DNA of 64,000 nt, taken from assembly GCF_016950255.1 (NCBI RefSeq), contig NZ_JACGFN010000002.1, positions 558,001 to 622,000 on the forward strand, read 5' to 3'. Shown here one piece after another: positions 1 to 13,648 of this stretch. The stretch is from Pectobacterium brasiliense (GTDB taxonomy: Bacteria > Pseudomonadota > Gammaproteobacteria > Enterobacterales > Enterobacteriaceae). Below the pieces are notes generated by a model. That model saw nothing but the letters and a program-made list of their open reading frames with translations. It made no database searches and was not told the DNA's origin. The translations under genes and the position numbers were made by a program. Each line of letters opens with the position of its first letter. Positions within the stretch are counted from its first letter, which is position 1.

Positions 1-417
1 CAGTTGAAAGATTCACTGGCTGATGGTGACATCGCCGCGATTCAACCAACACGCTTAGCGCAAACACAGTCAACGCCAGCATCACAGCAGTATAAGGTAC
101 GCTCAGGTGATACCTTATCAGCCATTGCGGCACGGCTTAATGTCAGCACGAAAGATTTGCAGAGCTGGAACAATCTGCGTAGCGCTGGTGCGCTCAAGGT
201 TGGCCAGACATTGCAAGTTGCCAAAGCATCAGGCAATAGCAGTTCTATCACCTACCAGGTTAGGAAGGGTGATTCACTGGCAAGTATTGCTAAACGTCAC
301 GGCGTAAATATCGCTGATGTGATGCGCTGGAATACGGTTATCAACAAGAATGCCAACATCCAGCCAGGCGATCGTCTGACGCTTTATGTTAGCAGCAACA
401 TAAAACCTGATTCTTAA
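1..417 (+). CDS. mltD: membrane-bound lytic murein transglycosylase D, C-terminal part (LysM repeats)
   Basis: This is the 3' end of a gene that begins before the window; the frame is open from base 1. The visible residues form two LysM peptidoglycan-binding modules, one starting QQYKVRSGDTLSAIAARLNV and one starting ITYQVRKGDSLASIAKRHGV, joined by a Ser/Gly-rich linker. MltD cleaves glycan strands in the periplasm with an N-terminal transglycosylase domain (not visible here) and binds the wall through C-terminal LysM repeats. The convergent neighbour yafD matches the E. coli mltD-yafD neighbourhood. The assignment rests on the LysM pair plus context, since the catalytic domain lies outside the window. 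Confidence 0.85.
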   Translation, partial: QLKDSLADGDIAAIQPTRLAQTQSTPASQQYKVRSGDTLSAIAARLNVSTKDLQSWNNLRSAGALKVGQTLQVAKASGNSSSITYQVRKGDSLASIAKRHGVNIADVMRWNTVINKNANIQPGDRLTLYVSSNIKPDS

Positions 418-440
418 CGTCATATCAGAATTGGTAACGA

Positions 441-478
441 AAAACAGCTCTCTACATCCGTGGAGGGCTGTTTTTTTA
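441..478. terminator. bidirectional terminator between mltD and yafD
   Basis: The arms aacagc and gctgtt form an imperfect stem. A T-run follows on the plus strand (471-477) and an A-run precedes it (T-run on the minus strand). It sits between two convergent genes and can serve both. Confidence 0.75.
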
Positions 479-484
479 TAACGA

Positions 485-1273
485 TTAATTCAGGCTAAAT
501 TCAACGAGCAGTGGGTTATGATCTGAAGCCTGAGTCACCAATACAGAAGACTGGTTAACGGTCAGCTCACGGTAAAAGACGAAATCGAGCGGCCGACCAA
601 ACGCCTTTCGCCGTTGGTCATCAACAAAATGTACCTCCTGCAACCCCATCCTTGCCGCAAACCGATTAAGTGCGTTAATACGCTGCTGACTCCACGCATT
701 AAAATCTCCAGCCATAATAGCTGGCCCTTGATGATGTAAGAGTTGTTCCCCAATCGCAGCCAACTGCTTGGTATAAACCTCAACACCAAAGCTAAAGTTG
801 ACCGCATGGATATTGATAACCATCAGCCTCTGGCCATTCTGAAGCGCGTAGACCGTCACCAAAGAGGACTTAGCCAAACGCAACAGGGGCTCCTTTTCAC
901 GTAAAGGACAGCAATATACTGGCTGAACCGCTGATAGCGTCATCACACCAGATGGATGCTGCGGGAGAATAATGGCAGGAACCTGATCGGCAGAAAGGTA
1001 GTTGGTGGTTGCAAAACGGATGAGTTCTGGCGTGCTTTGCGCTTCCTGCAACAGAACTAGCTGGGTACCTTTACCGAAATTCTGCAACACGGAAAGCCAG
1101 TTCATTCGTTGTTGCTTAAAAATGTTCCACACCATTACGCGTAAAACATCACCCTCCAGCAACAATGAGCTTGTCGGTAGCACTTGTCCCGGATAATGCA
1201 TTTCCCCGGGAGGGAAGATACGTTCGGCTGGTTGGCCGGCAACATACCTCATTGCATAGGTTCTTTTCCGCAC
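485..1273 (-). CDS. yafD: endonuclease/exonuclease/phosphatase family protein YafD
   Basis: A 262-residue protein matching E. coli YafD (about 266 residues) from its first residues ([19 protein letters not shown]). It carries the endonuclease/exonuclease/phosphatase (DNase I-like) fold motifs: a metal-binding Glu in LLQEAQ, the catalytic block AGDFNAW and the C-terminal SDHNP. The family hydrolyses phosphodiester or phosphomonoester bonds with Mg2+; the substrate of YafD is not established. It is convergent with mltD. In E. coli yafD likewise lies near an rRNA operon that ends in tRNA-Asp, as here. The symbol is well supported, the biochemical role is not. Confidence 0.9.
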   Translation of the reverse strand: MRKRTYAMRYVAGQPAERIFPPGEMHYPGQVLPTSSLLLEGDVLRVMVWNIFKQQRMNWLSVLQNFGKGTQLVLLQEAQSTPELIRFATTNYLSADQVPAIILPQHPSGVMTLSAVQPVYCCPLREKEPLLRLAKSSLVTVYALQNGQRLMVINIHAVNFSFGVEVYTKQLAAIGEQLLHHQGPAIMAGDFNAWSQQRINALNRFAARMGLQEVHFVDDQRRKAFGRPLDFVFYRELTVNQSSVLVTQASDHNPLLVEFSLN

Positions 1274-1465
1274 GCCTAATCCACTATCAGTTTCAATACT
1301 CTAAATACCCTATCAAAAAAGAGCACTCTTCTGTTATAGAATTTTATCGCAGACTTACAATGTACGCTCGGCGATAAGGTAGGAAAAATGAAATGATCGG
1401 CAAAAACACAAAAGAAGATAAGGAGAAAGAGGCGAATTCATATACAAATTCTAATATTCAGATAT

Positions 1466-1495
1466 GAAAAAGCCCTAAGCGTTAACTTAGGGCTT
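1466..1495 (-). terminator. rRNA operon terminator after tRNA-Asp
   Basis: The perfect 10-bp stem aagccctaag / cttagggctt with a 6-base loop is followed on the minus strand by a run of five T. It lies just downstream of tRNA-Asp and ends the rRNA operon transcript. Confidence 0.85.
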
Positions 1496-1507
1496 CTGCA
1501 TAATAAG

Positions 1508-1584
1508 TGGCGGAACGGACGGGGCTCGAACCCGCGACCCCCTGCGTGACAGGCAGGTATTCTAACCAACTGAACTACCGCTCC
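1508..1584 (-). tRNA. tRNA-Asp (GTC)
   Basis: A 77-nt cloverleaf with encoded 3' CCA. The minus-strand 5' end reads GGAGCGGTAGTTCAG, the anticodon loop CTGTCAC gives GTC, and the T-arm is GGTTCGAGCC. It is the distal tRNA of the rRNA operon, about 50 bp beyond 5S, the place held by aspU in E. coli rrnH. Confidence 0.97.
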
Positions 1585-1634
1585 ACCGAATTTCTCTACA
1601 ACCACCAGATTGCTCCGGCTTACTGCTTAATTTG

Positions 1635-1754
1635 ATGCCTGGCAGTTCCCTACTCTCACATGGGGAAGCCCCACACTACCATCGGCGCTACGGCGTTTCA
1701 CTTCTGAGTTCGGCATGGGGTCAGGTGGGACCACCGCGCTATCGCCGCCAGGCA
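1635..1754 (-). rRNA. rrf: 5S ribosomal RNA
   Basis: A 120-nt sequence closely similar to E. coli 5S rRNA. On the minus strand it runs from TGCCTGGCGGCGATAGCGCG to AACTGCCAGGCAT, and the two termini pair as helix I. It lies between 23S and tRNA-Asp. Confidence 0.96.
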
Positions 1755-1892
1755 AATTCTGTTTCATTCCAGCCGTTACTGTGCTGACTTTCTCTCTCTT
1801 GTCATCACGCAACCACCAGAACCAATCTCTGAACAAGCTGAACATCGTTTCATATGAGTCTTTCATCACCCACAAAACACCTTCGGTGTTGT

Positions 1893-4799
<2,907 letters not shown>

Positions 4800-4947
4800 T
4801 CACAACCCGAAGATGTTTCGATTGATTCATCATCGCGCTGCGATTATTTGAGAGACTCATTGACAGACTGATTCATCACGACACACCCGAAGGCGGTCAT
4901 AATTGTTCAGCTGTCATGTTTCAATTTTCAGCTTGTTCCAGATTGTT

Positions 4948-4957
4948 AAAGAGCAAA
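4948..4957 (-). promoter_or_regulatory. boxA antitermination site in the 16S-23S spacer
   Basis: The minus strand reads TGCTCTTTAA, the canonical rRNA boxA, about 150 bp ahead of 23S. NusB/S10 bind boxA to form the antitermination complex. The same motif recurs in the 16S leader. Confidence 0.85.
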
Positions 4958-5014
4958 ACTTCGCAGTGCACCCAAACAGGTACACTCTGAAATTTTCTAT
5001 ACAGCGAGTAGTGA

Positions 5015-5090
5015 TGGTGGAGCTATGCGGGATCGAACCGCAGACCTCCTGCGTGCAAGGCAGGCGCTCTCCCAGCTGAGCTATAACCCC
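5015..5090 (-). tRNA. tRNA-Ala (TGC)
   Basis: A 76-nt cloverleaf with CCA. The minus strand starts GGGGTTATAGCTCAG and the anticodon loop TTGCAC gives TGC. It is the second spacer tRNA of the rRNA operon. Confidence 0.97.
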
Positions 5091-5132
5091 ATCGTTGCTT
5101 ACAGATACCTTAGATACCACTCACGGAAGAGT

Positions 5133-5209
<77 letters not shown>

Positions 5210-5282
5210 ATTAAGGTATTTCTGCTCGTTATTTTCATCAGACAATCTGTGTGAGCACTTCACTCAACGCACATCTTCTTGG

Positions 5283-6824
<1,542 letters not shown>

Positions 6825-6976
6825 AAGATTTGTTTGATTTGCTGAACTCGTCAGCGATGCTCAAAGAATTAAAACTGTTTATTCGTAATGAATTTACTGT
6901 TGTTCACTCTTCAAGACTTTTTATATCGTTAAGATACGGTCTTGTGAGTGCCCACACAGATTGTCTGATTAAATTG

Positions 6977-6986
6977 TTAAAGAGCA
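6977..6986 (-). promoter_or_regulatory. boxA in the 16S leader
   Basis: The minus strand reads TGCTCTTTAA about 150 bp ahead of 16S and downstream of P2, the normal place for the rRNA antitermination signal. Confidence 0.85.
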
Positions 6987-7016
6987 GTGCCACTTCATCG
7001 GTGGCGCGGGCTGCAT

Positions 7017-7044
7017 ATACTATGCTTTTCCGCTGTGAAGTCAA
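7017..7044 (-). promoter_or_regulatory. rRNA promoter P2
   Basis: The minus strand has TTGACT (7044-7039), a 16-bp spacer and TAGTAT (7022-7017). The position, about 100 bp downstream of P1 and upstream of boxA, matches enterobacterial rrn P2. Confidence 0.8.
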
Positions 7045-7124
7045 GTCATTACTGACCGCCTTCGTTGAATCTTTTTTCCTGTTACCGCAACTGCGTGTCG
7101 CTGTTGCCGTGTCAGTGGAGGCGC

Positions 7125-7152
7125 ATTATAGGGACTTCTCGGCCACTGACAA
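7125..7152 (-). promoter_or_regulatory. rRNA promoter P1
   Basis: The minus strand has TTGTCA (7152-7147), a 16-bp spacer and a perfect TATAAT (7130-7125), followed by a GC-rich discriminator GCGCC, typical of a stringently controlled rrn P1. An A/T-rich stretch just upstream (7153-7200) could act as the UP element. Confidence 0.85.
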
Positions 7153-7256
7153 GCTATAAATGCAAATTATTTTCCAACCGTTCAAAAACAAGCCAAAAGA
7201 CACCATTTCGCACACTTCACATACAGAAAGTGAATGTAATCTGAGCTCATAATGTG

Positions 7257-7290
7257 AAAACGGGAGCATCCGTTAACGAATGCTCCCGTT
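7257..7290 (-). terminator. clpB terminator
   Basis: An 11-bp perfect stem (arms 7259-7269 and 7280-7290, aacgggagcat / atgctcccgtt) is followed on the minus strand by a short T-run. It lies just past the clpB stop and upstream of the rrn promoter region. Confidence 0.75.
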
Positions 7291-7313
7291 GATCGCTTAC
7301 CAGCTCACTCGCA

Positions 7314-9890
7314 TTATTCTTGCCGCGCGACGATCTGTTCGCCGTTAACATCTAATGTGATCGGTTTACCGGGTATCAATTTCCCCCCCAGCATCTGCTG
7401 AGCGAGTGGGTTCTCTATCAGTTGCTGTATCGCTCTTTTAAGCGGACGAGCACCATAGACAGGATCAAACCCGACTTCCCCAAGCATATCTAAAGCTGCA
7501 TCCGTGATCGTGACACTATATCCACGCTCTTCAAGACGCTTGTACAGTCTCTGAAGCTGAATTTGTGCGATCGACGTAATATGCGCCCTTCCCAATGGGT
7601 GGAATACCACGACCTCATCGATACGGTTAATAAACTCGGGGCGGAAGCTGTGGCTAACAACTTCAAGCACCATATCTCTCATTTCGGTATAGCTGCGTTC
7701 ACCAAAACGTTCCTGAATAAGGTCGGATCCCAGATTGGACGTCATGATGACCACAGTATTACGGAAGTCGACCGTTCTGCCCTGACCATCAGTGAGGCGC
7801 CCATCATCTAATACCTGAAGCAGGATATTAAATACATCAGGGTGTGCCTTTTCGATCTCATCTAGCAAAATGACCGAATAAGGACGACGGCGTACCGCTT
7901 CCGTCAAATATCCCCCTTCCTCGTAACCGACATATCCCGGAGGCGCACCGACCAAGCGTGAAACCGAGTGTTTCTCCATAAACTCAGACATATCAATACG
8001 CACCATGGCGTCATCACTGTCGAAGAGGAAAGTCGCCAGCGTTTTACAAAGTTCCGTTTTCCCAACACCTGTTGGCCCAAGGAACAGGAACGAGCCAATA
8101 GGGCGATTCGGGTCTGATAGCCCTGCCCTGCTACGACGGATAGAATTTGCTACCGCTTCAACGGCTTCGTTCTGCCCAATCACACGCTGATGCAGTTCAT
8201 CTTCCATGCGTAATAATTTTTCTTTCTCACTTTCCAACATGCGAGAAACAGGAATCCCAGTCCAACGCGCCAGCACATCCGCGATTTCAACATCCGTTAC
8301 TCGATTACGCAGCAAATGCATCGTTTTCCCTTCCTGCTGCGTTGCTGCTGCCAACTGTTTCTCTAGCTCAGGGATTTTGCCATATTGCAGCTCAGACATT
8401 CTCCCCAGATCGCCCTGACGGCGAGCCTGTTCCAGCGCAATTTTCGCCTGCTCTAAAGACGCTTTAATATTCTGCGTTCCCGTGAGTGACGCTTTTTCTG
8501 CTTTCCACTCTTCCTCTTGCTGGGAATATTCACGCTCTTTTTGGTCAAGTTCCGCGCTCAGCAATTCAAGCCGCTTTTGGCTGGCTTCATCAGATTCTTT
8601 TTTCAGCGCCTGCTGTTCCAGTTTTAACTGGATGATTCGACGCTCAAGCCGATCAAGGGGCTCGGGTTTTGAATCAATCTGAATACGAATACTGGATGCG
8701 GCCTCATCAATCAGGTCAATCGCTTTATCCGGCAGTTGACGATCCGCGATATAGCGGTTAGACAGCATGGCCGCCGCAACAATCGCTGGGTCAGTAATTT
8801 GTACATGATGGTGCAATTCATAACGCTCTTTCAGCCCGCGCAGAATCGCAATCGTGTCTTCGACAGTAGGTTCAGCGACAAACACTTTCTGGAAACGACG
8901 CTCAAGGGCCGCGTCTTTTTCAATATATTGCCGATACTCATCGAGCGTTGTCGCTCCGACGCAATGCAACTCACCACGAGCCAGCGCAGGTTTTAGCATA
9001 TTACCGGCATCCATCGCGCCATCGGCTTTGCCTGCCCCCACCATCGTATGAAGTTCATCGATAAACAGAATGACGTTGCCTTCCTGTTTAGACAGGTCGT
9101 TGAGCACGCCTTTCAAACGCTCTTCAAACTCACCACGGTATTTCGCACCCGCCACCAGCGCGCCCATATCCAGTGAAAGTACGCGCTTGTTTTTCAAGCC
9201 TTCAGGCACTTCACCATTAACGATACGCTGTGCTAACCCTTCTACTATCGCGGTTTTACCCACGCCAGGTTCACCGATTAATACCGGGTTATTTTTGGTT
9301 CGACGCTGCAAAACCTGAATAGTGCGGCGAATTTCCTCATCACGCCCGATCACAGGATCGAGTTTGCCTTGTTCCGCACGCTCCGTGAGATCAATCGTGA
9401 ATTTTTTCAATGCCTGGCGCTGATCTTCAGCACCCTGATCGTTCACTTGATCCCCTCCTCTCACTCGTTCAATCGCGTTTGTTACACCTTGCTGCGTAAC
9501 CCCCGCCTTTTTCAATATATCTCCCAACGTGCCGCGAGACTCCAGCGCAGCAAGCGCGAAAAGCTCCGAAGAGATAAAGGTATCGCCACGCTTTTGCGCC
9601 AGCTTGTCGCACATATTCAATACGCGGACTAACTCGCTCGAAGGCTGAACATCACCATCAGTACCTTCAACCTGCGGCAAACGTGTGATTGCCTGGTCGA
9701 TTTCGGTTTTCAGGTGATTGAGATTGGCTCCGGCAACAGTCAGAAGTGGACCAACAGTTCCACCATCCTGATGAAGCAAGGCACTCATCAAGTGAAGTGG
9801 TTCAATAAACTGGTGATCGCGCCCAAGGGCGAGAGACTGGGCATCAGCAAGAGCAAGTTGGAATTTGTTGGTAAGACGATCCAGACGCAT
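7314..9890 (-). CDS. clpB: ATP-dependent disaggregase ClpB (Hsp104 family)
   Basis: 858 residues, about the E. coli length (857). The start at 9890 gives [20 protein letters not shown] and has GGAGG six bases upstream; a start four codons earlier would swallow that site. Domains in order: Clp N domain (about 1-145), AAA+ module 1 with Walker A GEPGVGKT and pore loop KYRGEF, a long coiled-coil middle domain (about 410-525), and AAA+ module 2 with Walker A GPTGVGKT and a Clp C-terminal domain. ClpB extracts polypeptides from aggregates in the cytosol together with DnaK/DnaJ/GrpE. Its promoter looks sigma32-dependent (9931-9959). In E. coli clpB is also the neighbour of an rRNA operon. Confidence 0.98.
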   Translation of the reverse strand: MRLDRLTNKFQLALADAQSLALGRDHQFIEPLHLMSALLHQDGGTVGPLLTVAGANLNHLKTEIDQAITRLPQVEGTDGDVQPSSELVRVLNMCDKLAQKRGDTFISSELFALAALESRGTLGDILKKAGVTQQGVTNAIERVRGGDQVNDQGAEDQRQALKKFTIDLTERAEQGKLDPVIGRDEEIRRTIQVLQRRTKNNPVLIGEPGVGKTAIVEGLAQRIVNGEVPEGLKNKRVLSLDMGALVAGAKYRGEFEERLKGVLNDLSKQEGNVILFIDELHTMVGAGKADGAMDAGNMLKPALARGELHCVGATTLDEYRQYIEKDAALERRFQKVFVAEPTVEDTIAILRGLKERYELHHHVQITDPAIVAAAMLSNRYIADRQLPDKAIDLIDEAASSIRIQIDSKPEPLDRLERRIIQLKLEQQALKKESDEASQKRLELLSAELDQKEREYSQQEEEWKAEKASLTGTQNIKASLEQAKIALEQARRQGDLGRMSELQYGKIPELEKQLAAATQQEGKTMHLLRNRVTDVEIADVLARWTGIPVSRMLESEKEKLLRMEDELHQRVIGQNEAVEAVANSIRRSRAGLSDPNRPIGSFLFLGPTGVGKTELCKTLATFLFDSDDAMVRIDMSEFMEKHSVSRLVGAPPGYVGYEEGGYLTEAVRRRPYSVILLDEIEKAHPDVFNILLQVLDDGRLTDGQGRTVDFRNTVVIMTSNLGSDLIQERFGERSYTEMRDMVLEVVSHSFRPEFINRIDEVVVFHPLGRAHITSIAQIQLQRLYKRLEERGYSVTITDAALDMLGEVGFDPVYGARPLKRAIQQLIENPLAQQMLGGKLIPGKPITLDVNGEQIVARQE

Positions 9891-9930
9891 AACTCCTCCC
9901 ATACACTGGTCAAAATTGCTACTGGAGATT

Positions 9931-9959
9931 AAATGAGGTCATCCCTCAAAAATTTCAAG
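9931..9959 (-). promoter_or_regulatory. sigma32 heat-shock promoter of clpB
   Basis: The minus strand reads CTTGAA (9959-9954), a 15-bp gap, then CCTCATTT (9938-9931). The sigma32 consensus is CTTGAA and CCCCATNT, so one mismatch is seen. The -10 box lies about 40 bp from the clpB start, as expected for a heat-shock gene. Confidence 0.8.
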
Positions 9960-10023
9960 GTTATTTTGCCAGTCGTGACGGGATTTAAATGTTACTTATC
10001 CTGGATCGTCTTAATTCAATAGG

Positions 10024-10749
10024 TTATATCAGCCAGATTAAACTTGCCATACGGCCAGTCACGCCATCACGCCGATAAGAGAAAAATTTGTGAGGCTCGC
10101 TCACAGTACAGGCATTTCCACCAAAAATTTGCGTTACCCCTGCAGCACGTAAACGCAGACTTGCCAGTTGGTAAATATCGGCAAAAAATTTATTTCCTAC
10201 AGGCCGAAATGCTGAGGCCGCAGCCGCATCATGCTGAATAAATGCGTCCCTGACTTCAGGACCGACCTCAAAGGCATCAGGCCCAATAGCAGGCCCCAGC
10301 CACGCCATAATTTGTTCGGGTTGTGCACGGAAACAGGATAACGTTTCTTCCAATACCCCCGCGTGCAATCCCCGCCAGCCAGCATGAGCGGCAGCGACTT
10401 CATCGCCGTTGATTGCACAAAGAAGCACGGGCAAGCAGTCAGCCGTCATCACCGCACAGACTTTTCCTTTCTTATTCGTATAAGCAGCATCACCACAAAC
10501 GGATGTTGGGGACGTCTCGCCAAGACGAATCACATCGGTGCCATGCACCTGTTCCAACCAATGCGGCATAGTGGGAAGGCCAGCCATCTCCACCAGCGCT
10601 TGCCGATTTGCGGTAACGTGCGCGGGCTCATCGCCCACATGACACCCTAAATTCAGCGAATCATAAGGTGCGCCACTACGTCCGCCAACACGCGTCGTAC
10701 TACAAGATTTCACACTTTCTGGCAAAGGCCAGTCGGGGTATATCAGCAT
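10024..10749 (-). CDS. pgeF: peptidoglycan editing factor PgeF (YfiH, DUF152/laccase-like family)
   Basis: 241 residues, close to E. coli YfiH (243), and similar throughout (YDSLNLG, WLEQVHGTDV, ADCLPVLLC, HAGWRGL, LGPAIGPDAFEVG, FFSYRRDGVTGRMASLIWLI). The conserved His (HGTDV), Cys (ADCLPV) and His (HAGWRG) are the family's metal-site ligands. PgeF corrects mis-incorporated residues in peptidoglycan precursors; purine nucleoside and phenol-oxidase activities are reported for relatives. It follows rluD by 43 bp on the same strand, the usual rluD-pgeF pair. Confidence 0.95.
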   Translation of the reverse strand: MLIYPDWPLPESVKSCSTTRVGGRSGAPYDSLNLGCHVGDEPAHVTANRQALVEMAGLPTMPHWLEQVHGTDVIRLGETSPTSVCGDAAYTNKKGKVCAVMTADCLPVLLCAINGDEVAAAHAGWRGLHAGVLEETLSCFRAQPEQIMAWLGPAIGPDAFEVGPEVRDAFIQHDAAAASAFRPVGNKFFADIYQLASLRLRAAGVTQIFGGNACTVSEPHKFFSYRRDGVTGRMASLIWLI

Positions 10750-10792
10750 AGTCCGTCACCTCTATAAATCGGCACTTATCGTATTGAATATA

Positions 10793-11770
10793 TTACCAGT
10801 CGAGCTGATCCTTAAACGCTTCAGTATCGGCCTTCAGAGCATTAATCAGATCGACCATATCCTGTGGCAATTCCGCATGCCATTCCATGTGAATGCCAGT
10901 AATAGGATGGTAGAAACGCAACATAGTGGCATGCAGTGCCTGACGATCGAACCCACGCAGCGTCTCAATGAAATCCTCTGAAGCGCCTTTTGGCGGGCGC
11001 GGACGACCACCATATAACTGATCGCCAACCAGAGGATGGTTAATGTGCGCCATATGCACGCGAATCTGATGGGTGCGCCCCGTTTCCAGACGCAACCGTA
11101 AACGGGTATGCGCACGAAAATGTTCCATGATGCGATAATGTGTCACGGCAGGCTTACCCATCGGATGCACGGCCATATGAGTACGCTTGGTTGCGTGACG
11201 AGCGATAGGCTGCTCGACCATACCACCCGCGGTCATCGAACCAATCGCCACAGCTTCATATTCACGCGTAATTTCACGCGCCTGTAGTGCCTCAACTAAA
11301 CGCGTCTGTGCTGGTACAGTTTTCGCGACCACCATGAGCCCTGTCGTATCTTTATCAAGTCGGTGCACAATCCCGGCACGGGGCACGTCGACAATCTCAG
11401 GATAATGATGTAACAAGGCATTCAATACTGTGCCATCTGGGTTACCCGCACCGGGGTGAACCACCAGATCTCTGGGTTTATTGATGACCAGGATATCCTC
11501 ATCTTCGTACACGATATCCAGCTTGATATCCTGTGCTTCCCAGCGAGCTTCTTCTTCAATCAATGCATCAATGGCTACCGATTCGCCGCCAAGTACTTTC
11601 TCTTTTGGCTTATTGATGACATTGCCGTTAATCTGTACTCGATTCTCAAGAATCCACTCTTTTATGCGGGATCGTGAATAATCAGGGAACAATTCGGCCA
11701 AAGCCTGATCTAAACGTTGTCCGAGTTGAGATTCGGCCACCGTTGCGGTGAGTTGTACTTGTTGTGCCAT
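10793..11770 (-). CDS. rluD: 23S rRNA pseudouridine(1911/1915/1917) synthase RluD
   Basis: 325 residues (E. coli 326). An N-terminal S4 RNA-binding domain (SRSRIKEWILENRVQING) is followed by the RluA-type catalytic domain with the HRLDKDTTGLMV motif, whose Asp is the nucleophile, and by GRTHQIRVH. RluD makes three pseudouridines in helix 69 of 23S rRNA. It is transcribed divergently from bamD across a 134-bp gap, as in E. coli. Confidence 0.97.
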   Translation of the reverse strand: MAQQVQLTATVAESQLGQRLDQALAELFPDYSRSRIKEWILENRVQINGNVINKPKEKVLGGESVAIDALIEEEARWEAQDIKLDIVYEDEDILVINKPRDLVVHPGAGNPDGTVLNALLHHYPEIVDVPRAGIVHRLDKDTTGLMVVAKTVPAQTRLVEALQAREITREYEAVAIGSMTAGGMVEQPIARHATKRTHMAVHPMGKPAVTHYRIMEHFRAHTRLRLRLETGRTHQIRVHMAHINHPLVGDQLYGGRPRPPKGASEDFIETLRGFDRQALHATMLRFYHPITGIHMEWHAELPQDMVDLINALKADTEAFKDQLDW

Positions 11771-11904
11771 ATTATGCAGCTTCTTCGTTAACGTTGGGTT
11801 TTGACGGCGACGCCGTTTAAAATAATGTACTATTGTAGCTGGTCTAAATCGGGAGCTTAACGGACAGCCTCCCGGAATAACATTCTGAGGATAATCAAAA
11901 CGTC

Positions 11905-12639
11905 ATGACGCGTATGAAATATCTGGTGGCTGCCGCCACGTTGAGCCTGGCGCTGGCTGGTTGCTCCAGCAATTCCAAAGATGCGGTTCCTGATAGTCCG
12001 CCATCTGAAATCTATGCCAATGCTCAACAAAAACTGCAGGACGGCAACTTTAAAGCAGCCATCACGCAGTTGGAAGCACTGGATAACCGGTATCCCTTTG
12101 GCCCCTACTCGCAGCAAGTACAGTTGGATTTGATCTACGCTTATTACAAATCCGCAGAGCTGCCATTGGCCCAAGCTTCTATTGACCGCTTCCTGCGACT
12201 CAATCCGACCCATCCAAACGTGGATTATGTCCTGTACATGCGCGGTCTGACCGACATGGCGCTGGATGATAGTGCATTACAAGGCTTTTTCGGCGTTGAT
12301 CGTTCCGATCGCGATCCGCAGTATGCCCGCACCGCATTTCGGGATTTCAGCAAGCTCATTCAGGGATACCCGAACAGCCAATACGCCACCGACGCAAACA
12401 AGCGTTTGGTTTACCTCAAAGAGCGTCTGGCCAAGTATGAACTTTCTGTCGCGCAATACTACACGAAACGCGGCGCTTATGTGGCAGTAGTTAATCGCGT
12501 TGAGCAAATGCTGCGTGATTACCCTGATACCCAGGCAACAAAAAATGCCCTGCCATTGATGGAAAATGCCTATCGCGAACTGCAACTGGCCGCTCAGGCG
12601 GACAAAGTCGCAAAAATCATCACTGCGAACCCAGCATAA
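11905..12639 (+). CDS. bamD: outer membrane assembly lipoprotein BamD
   Basis: 244 residues, starting [20 protein letters not shown]: a lipoprotein signal peptide with lipobox LAGC (Cys20). The mature part is a chain of TPR-like repeats, including the highly conserved [20 protein letters not shown] and [12 protein letters not shown]. BamD is the essential partner of BamA that helps fold beta-barrel proteins into the outer membrane. The length and sequence closely match E. coli. It stands alone with its own terminator at 12665. Confidence 0.98.
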   Translation: MTRMKYLVAAATLSLALAGCSSNSKDAVPDSPPSEIYANAQQKLQDGNFKAAITQLEALDNRYPFGPYSQQVQLDLIYAYYKSAELPLAQASIDRFLRLNPTHPNVDYVLYMRGLTDMALDDSALQGFFGVDRSDRDPQYARTAFRDFSKLIQGYPNSQYATDANKRLVYLKERLAKYELSVAQYYTKRGAYVAVVNRVEQMLRDYPDTQATKNALPLMENAYRELQLAAQADKVAKIITANPA

Positions 12640-12664
12640 ACGACAAGTGACACACAGTAATAAG

Positions 12665-12691
12665 ACGGCAGCTTCGGTTGCCGTTTTTTTA
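12665..12691 (+). terminator. bamD terminator
   Basis: An 8-bp stem closed by a UUCG tetraloop (acggcagc-ttcg-gttgccgt) is followed by seven T. Confidence 0.9.
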
Positions 12692-12874
12692 TGGCTCGAT
12701 CGGTGGACTATGCATTAATGATGCAGAAAAAACAGGTTGGCGGGAGTCAACAACAGCGCGGTAACGTCAATACATCCTATCAATAATGGCACAGGCCAGA
12801 TGCCCCCTCAAGCACTTCCCTCCTATTCCCGATGATGCTTCACAAATCGCGTTTTCTTGACAAAAAGTGACGAA

Positions 12875-12900
12875 AAAAAGCGATCAATATCACGCTTTTT
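12875..12900 (+). promoter_or_regulatory. CRP-like operator upstream of raiA
   Basis: An inverted repeat has arms AAAAAGCG and CGCTTTTT around a 10-base centre. Its core AGCGA-N6-TCACG resembles the CRP consensus TGTGA-N6-TCACA. E. coli raiA responds to CRP, so the match is plausible, but both half-sites deviate from the ideal. It lies about 60 bp ahead of raiA, with a possible TATGCT -10 box between them. Confidence 0.4.
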
Positions 12901-12961
12901 GTCACAACTCACTGTATGCTGAAATTATCCAAGACGGACATAGGCAGAGAGGTAAGTTTAT

Positions 12962-13300
12962 ATGACTATTAATATTACCAGTAAGCAAATGGATATCACC
13001 CCCGCAATTCGTCAACATGTCGAAGACCGTCTTTCTAAGCTGGATAAGTGGCAAACCCAGCTGATTAACCCACATATTATTTTGTCAAAAGAACCACAGG
13101 GTTTTGTGGCCGATGCCACTATCAGTACGCCAAATGGCCCGCTGGTTGCCAGCGCCAAACATGATGATATGTATGCCGCCATCAATGAGCTAATTACTAA
13201 ACTCGAACGCCAGTTGGACAAACTCCAGCATAAAGGTGAAGCCAGACGTGCGGTAGCTAGCGTCAAAGAAGCGAATCTCCAGCCGACTCAAGAAGAGTAA
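12962..13300 (+). CDS. raiA: ribosome-associated translation inhibitor RaiA (protein Y)
   Basis: 112 residues (E. coli 113), starting [20 protein letters not shown]. Its compact beta-alpha-beta-beta-beta-alpha fold sits in the tRNA channel of the 30S subunit and stops translation in the cold and in stationary phase. The long helix [21 protein letters not shown] is typical of the short HPF/RaiA family, and the acidic tail LQPTQEE resembles that of E. coli. The start is preceded by an AGAGAGGTAA Shine-Dalgarno region. Its place between bamD and pheL-pheA is conserved. Confidence 0.97.
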   Translation: MTINITSKQMDITPAIRQHVEDRLSKLDKWQTQLINPHIILSKEPQGFVADATISTPNGPLVASAKHDDMYAAINELITKLERQLDKLQHKGEARRAVASVKEANLQPTQEE

Positions 13301-13322
13301 CTCGCCCTCTTTACCTCAATAC

Positions 13323-13345
13323 AACGCGCCTGAGGGCGCGTTTTT
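13323..13345 (+). terminator. raiA terminator
   Basis: The perfect 8-bp stem aacgcgcc / ggcgcgtt with loop TGAG is followed by a T-run. Confidence 0.9.
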
Positions 13346-13422
13346 GCATTCCAGGCGTCGTAATCCACGTCCTAAAGCGCCAACGCGATATCTCGTTTAA
13401 CATTGCGCTCGGCGATTTTGTA

Positions 13423-13451
13423 TTGACAGGATGAAAAGCCAACAGTTACCT
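13423..13451 (+). promoter_or_regulatory. putative pheL-pheA promoter
   Basis: A perfect TTGACA (13423-13428) is followed after 17 bp by TTACCT (13446-13451), a weak -10. It lies about 45 bp ahead of the leader peptide, the right place for the attenuated transcript. Confidence 0.5.
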
Positions 13452-13495
13452 TACCTACTCAGAATCTGGATATCTTCCTGACTAACCGAGTAAAC

Positions 13496-13543
13496 ATGAC
13501 GAATAAACTGTTCTTCTTCGTATTCTTTTTCACCTTCCCCTGA
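13496..13543 (+). CDS. pheL: pheA operon leader peptide PheL
   Basis: A 15-codon open frame, MTNKLFFFVFFFTFP, with seven phenylalanine codons in its last eleven residues. Ribosome stalling at these codons when Phe-tRNA is scarce selects the antiterminator and lets transcription enter pheA. E. coli PheL is also 15 residues and Phe-rich. A terminator stem (13588-13617) follows, completing the attenuator, and pheA starts 105 bp downstream. Confidence 0.95.
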   Translation: MTNKLFFFVFFFTFP

Positions 13544-13587
13544 TTTGGGAGGCGATTCGTCGTAAGAGCAAGAATACGAAGACGAAC

Positions 13588-13617
13588 AAAAAAGCCTCCT
13601 GACCAGGAGGCTTTTTT
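13588..13617 (+). terminator. Phe attenuator terminator
   Basis: The stem aaaaagcctcct / aggaggcttttt with loop GACC is followed by a T-run. It lies between pheL and pheA, so it is the regulated terminator of phenylalanine attenuation. Confidence 0.9.
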
Positions 13618-13648
13618 TATATAAGAACATAAGACAGGTAACAGCATC